From: an uncultured Oscillospiraceae bacterium
GTDB lineage: Bacteria; Bacillota; Clostridia; Oscillospirales; Oscillospiraceae
Length of the DNA: 7,200 nucleotides
Direction: 5' to 3'
NCBI GenBank assembly: GCA_934661715.1
Contig: CAKUJL010000079.1
Span: 1 to 7,200 of the forward strand
Every line of letters starts with the position of its first letter. Within the stretch, counting starts at the first letter, position 1. A program made the translations under genes and the position numbers. Positions 5,591 through 7,200 of this stretch are shown here, in pieces. The notes beneath the pieces are model-generated. The model did not search any database. It saw only the letters and a program-made list of their open reading frames with translations, and was not told where the DNA came from.

Positions 5591-5620
5591 GCCCGTCCGG
5601 TTTTCCGGACGGGCTTTTTT
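5591..5620 (+). terminator. Rho-independent terminator after the PAP2 gene
   Basis: GCCCGTCCGG (5591-5600) and CCGGACGGGC (5605-5614) form a perfect 10-base-pair stem with a TTTT loop and a TTTTTT tail (5615-5620), five bases after the PAP2 stop codon. Confidence 0.97.
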
Positions 5621-5632
5621 GCGGGCAAAATG

Positions 5633-5661
5633 TTGTTTTTCCGGGAAAGCTGTGCTATATT
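5633..5661 (+). promoter_or_regulatory. Candidate extended -10 promoter for the DivIVA-like gene
   Basis: TATATT (5656-5661) is preceded by TGC (5653-5655), an extended -10 signature. TTGTTT (5633-5638) lies 17 bases upstream of the -10 as a partial -35. The start site would be near 5668, with the GGAGG ribosome binding site at 5683-5687 and the ATG at 5695. Confidence 0.65.
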
Positions 5662-5694
5662 GTAGGGTGTATTTTGGTTTTTGGAGGCAAGTCT

Positions 5695-6375
5695 ATGTCC
5701 GACTTTTCGAAGTTCCGCTCGGCGCTCAACGGCTTTTCCCGCGCCGACGTCGTCAAATATATTGAAGAGACCTCATTGCAGCACCAGAAGGCGCTCAAGC
5801 AGTTAGACGCCGAAAAAGCGCAGCTTTCCGCGGAAAACGAGCAGCTTTCGCAGGAAAATGAGCGCCTGAAGGCCGATTTTGAACGTTTGCAGCGCGAACA
5901 CGACCAGCTCAAAAAGGACGACGAGGCGCTTCAGGAGCAGATCGTGACGCTCTCGCAGGAGGCAAGCGAGCTTGCCGAAAAGGCGGACGCGGCGCAGAAG
6001 GAGCTGGAGCTCGCCAACGCAAAGCTCCCGGTTGAGCCTGCGCCCGAGGAAGCGGCGGAGTCTGAGGAAGAACCCGAGCCCGGCGAAGAAGCGTTAGAGT
6101 CGCAGGAGCTTGCCGCCTACCGCCGCGCCGAACAGGCCGAACGAAACGCCATGCTGCGGGCCAGACGCCTTCGTGAGCAGCTGAACCTTCTTTGCGAGCA
6201 GTCCAAGGACCGCTATCTCGACGCCGGAGAAGAGCTCTCCGCGCTCACCTCCGATCTTTCCGCGTCTCTTTCGCGCTTGCAGGAGACGCTTGCCGACATT
6301 CAGGTCATCTTCGACGACGCAGAAAACGCGTTCGACGAATTGCAGCTTCCCGTTGAAGCCGCGGAAGAAGAATAA
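5695..6375 (+). CDS. DivIVA-like coiled-coil protein
   Basis: A 226-residue soluble protein. The N-terminus FSKFRSALNGFSRADVVKYI (4-23) resembles the short lipid-binding head of DivIVA/GpsB proteins, where a G-F/Y-x(3)-D/E-V-x-x-(Y/F)-(I/L) pattern leads into a parallel coiled coil. Residues about 28-110 are a clear heptad coiled coil rich in Leu, Glu, Gln and Lys (for example QLSAENEQLSQENERLK, 43-59). Residues 112-137 are an acidic, proline-containing linker, and 138-215 are a second helical region with the only cysteine (Cys167). There is no membrane segment and no enzyme motif. DivIVA-family proteins recruit partners to curved membrane at poles or septa; such a role here is inference from the head motif. 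The ATG at 5695 has GGAGG seven bases upstream. The gene is probably monocistronic, between terminators at 5591 and 6385. Confidence 0.78.
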   Translation: MSDFSKFRSALNGFSRADVVKYIEETSLQHQKALKQLDAEKAQLSAENEQLSQENERLKADFERLQREHDQLKKDDEALQEQIVTLSQEASELAEKADAAQKELELANAKLPVEPAPEEAAESEEEPEPGEEALESQELAAYRRAEQAERNAMLRARRLREQLNLLCEQSKDRYLDAGEELSALTSDLSASLSRLQETLADIQVIFDDAENAFDELQLPVEAAEEE

Positions 6376-6384
6376 TCCAGACGC

Positions 6385-6417
6385 AAAACCGGCGCCGCTT
6401 TCTGCGGCGCCGGTTTT
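6385..6417. terminator. Terminator between convergent genes
   Basis: AACCGGCGCCGC (6387-6398) pairs perfectly with GCGGCGCCGGTT (6404-6415) around a TTTCT loop, with A-T pairs extending it on both sides. The plus-strand tail is TTTTTT (6414-6419). On the minus strand four T residues follow the stem, so it probably also serves the DUF4914 gene. An outer pair ACGCAAA (6381-6387) and TTTGCGT (6424-6430) partly overlaps the stem and reaches the DUF4914 stop codon. Confidence 0.92.
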
Positions 6418-6429
6418 TTATCGTTTGCG

Positions 6430-7200
6430 TTATTGCAGCTTCATCGGCGTGAGCTGGAGGTAATCGTCCAGCGTGCCGTCATTGAGGCAGCATTCGATGA
6501 TCTGCCGGCCCAGCGGGTCAAGATCGTCGGTGAGATACTGCTTGATCTGGTCTTTGAAGAAGTCCGTGAGGATCTTCGCGCCCGCGTCGTAGCCCTCTTC
6601 CCCGAGCTTCGACTGCGTCTCGGGGCGAAGGAAGGTCTGACGGACGTACTGACCGTCGAGCTTCATGTCAACTAAGGCATAGCCGAACAGCGAGCAGCGG
6701 GCGGGCGTCAGGTGCTTCGCCTTGATTTCGCCGTTGTGCCGCGCGAGATATTCTCGTGCGACCCACTCGCTCATGAAGCCGATTTTATATGCGCCGATGT
6801 GCTGGTTCGGAATGAGAGCGTTGAGCGTCTTCGGGCAGGCCATGATCTGCCGGAGAAGCAAATTCGCCTGCGTCACGCGAAGACCCGTCGCAAAGGGCCA
6901 ATACGAGCCCACGCCCTCGCTCTTCATGCCGCCTCCACCGTCGACGATGCTGGGGTTCTTGAACCCGCGCGGGGAAACGAGCCGCCAAAGCCACGCAAGA
7001 GACGGCGGAATGATATGAAGCAAGCCCATCACGCCGTAGTTCGGCTGTTCCGCCGTCGAGGGCGGCATACGCACACCGAAGCTTCGCACGTCGACCGAAA
7101 TCGGTTCACGCGGGACGATATGCTCGATCATGTCGCGCGGGATAATGACGCGCGGGTTCGGGCACGGCTGCCCGTTCGAGTCCTTCACATGCTCCCAGAT
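6430..7200 (-). CDS. DUF4914-family protein (C-terminal 256 residues, start outside window)
   Basis: The frame is open to position 7200, and upstream codons encode IWEH before VKDSNGQPCPNPRVIIPR, so the GTG at 7186-7188 is internal and the protein starts beyond the window. The stretch resembles the C-terminal half of DUF4914 proteins, which from memory are about 600 residues or more. Landmarks, numbered from the first visible codon, are CPNPRVIIPRDM (13-24), VDVRSFGVRMPP (37-48), PSLAWLWRLVSPRG (66-79), EGVGSYWPFATG (95-106), PNQHIGAYKIGFMSEW (131-146), ARCSLFGYAL (167-176) and YDAGAKILTDFF (204-215). From family recall the N-terminal half contains a P-loop-like region related to the PEP carboxykinase/HPr kinase fold, but that half is not visible, so I assign no reaction. 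The protein appears soluble. It is convergent with the DivIVA-like gene and its stop lies just beyond the shared terminator. Confidence 0.8.
   Translation of the reverse strand: MWEHVKDSNGQPCPNPRVIIPRDMIEHIVPREPISVDVRSFGVRMPPSTAEQPNYGVMGLLHIIPPSLAWLWRLVSPRGFKNPSIVDGGGGMKSEGVGSYWPFATGLRVTQANLLLRQIMACPKTLNALIPNQHIGAYKIGFMSEWVAREYLARHNGEIKAKHLTPARCSLFGYALVDMKLDGQYVRQTFLRPETQSKLGEEGYDAGAKILTDFFKDQIKQYLTDDLDPLGRQIIECCLNDGTLDDYLQLTPMKLQ

Noticed and set aside
1..7200. Search by eye for CRISPR arrays, tRNA genes, insertion sequences, integrases, toxin-antitoxin pairs or phage-defence genes
   Set aside because: No regularly spaced repeats, cloverleaf-like segments, transposase motifs or defence-type proteins were seen. 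The window reads as core chromosome.

Overview
The window reads as a chromosomal segment of a Gram-positive anaerobe in the Clostridia, most likely an Oscillospiraceae/Ruminococcaceae-type gut bacterium. The basis is a fairly GC-rich coding style with AT-rich intergenic promoters of the TTGACA/TATAAT type, strong AGGAGG ribosome binding sites, an FMN riboswitch ahead of an ECF riboflavin transporter subunit, and proteins of the DUF4830, DUF4914 and DivIVA-head types that I know mainly from Clostridia. The taxonomic call is inference from family recall, not a search.

Layout. Positions 1-2262 run leftward (minus strand): an RsuA-type 16S rRNA pseudouridine synthase, then a PucR/CdaR-type transcriptional regulator with its own candidate promoter, then the start of ftsE (cell-division ABC ATPase, cut by the window edge). 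Positions 2340-6375 run rightward (plus strand): a small membrane-anchored DUF4830 protein; an FMN riboswitch with an intrinsic terminator controlling ribU; a two-gene unit encoding a DUF2238/YjdF-like membrane protein and a PAP2-superfamily phosphatase that overlap by four bases; and a DivIVA-like coiled-coil protein. The right end (6430-7200, minus) is the C-terminal part of a DUF4914 protein, convergent with the coiled-coil gene across a strong hairpin terminator.

How it works together. The best-resolved regulatory unit is the riboflavin one: a near-consensus promoter, an FMN aptamer, and a terminator whose 3' arm can pair with the 3' strand of the aptamer's closing helix. This predicts that ribU is switched off by transcription termination when FMN is plentiful. 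The regulator and ftsE are 29 bases apart and look co-transcribed. The membrane-protein/PAP2 pair is translationally coupled, has its own promoter, and has an 8-base inverted repeat across that promoter. Envelope and division themes recur (ftsE, PAP2 pair, DivIVA-like protein), but the units are separated by terminators and I do not claim they form one system.

I see no mobile element, CRISPR array, tRNA/rRNA, phage gene or recognisable defence system. Most of the window is ordinary chromosome. The points worth a second look are the riboswitch mechanism, the extra N-terminal helix of RibU, the uncharacterised membrane-protein/PAP2 pair with its operator-like repeat, and the poorly characterised DUF4914 and DivIVA-like proteins.
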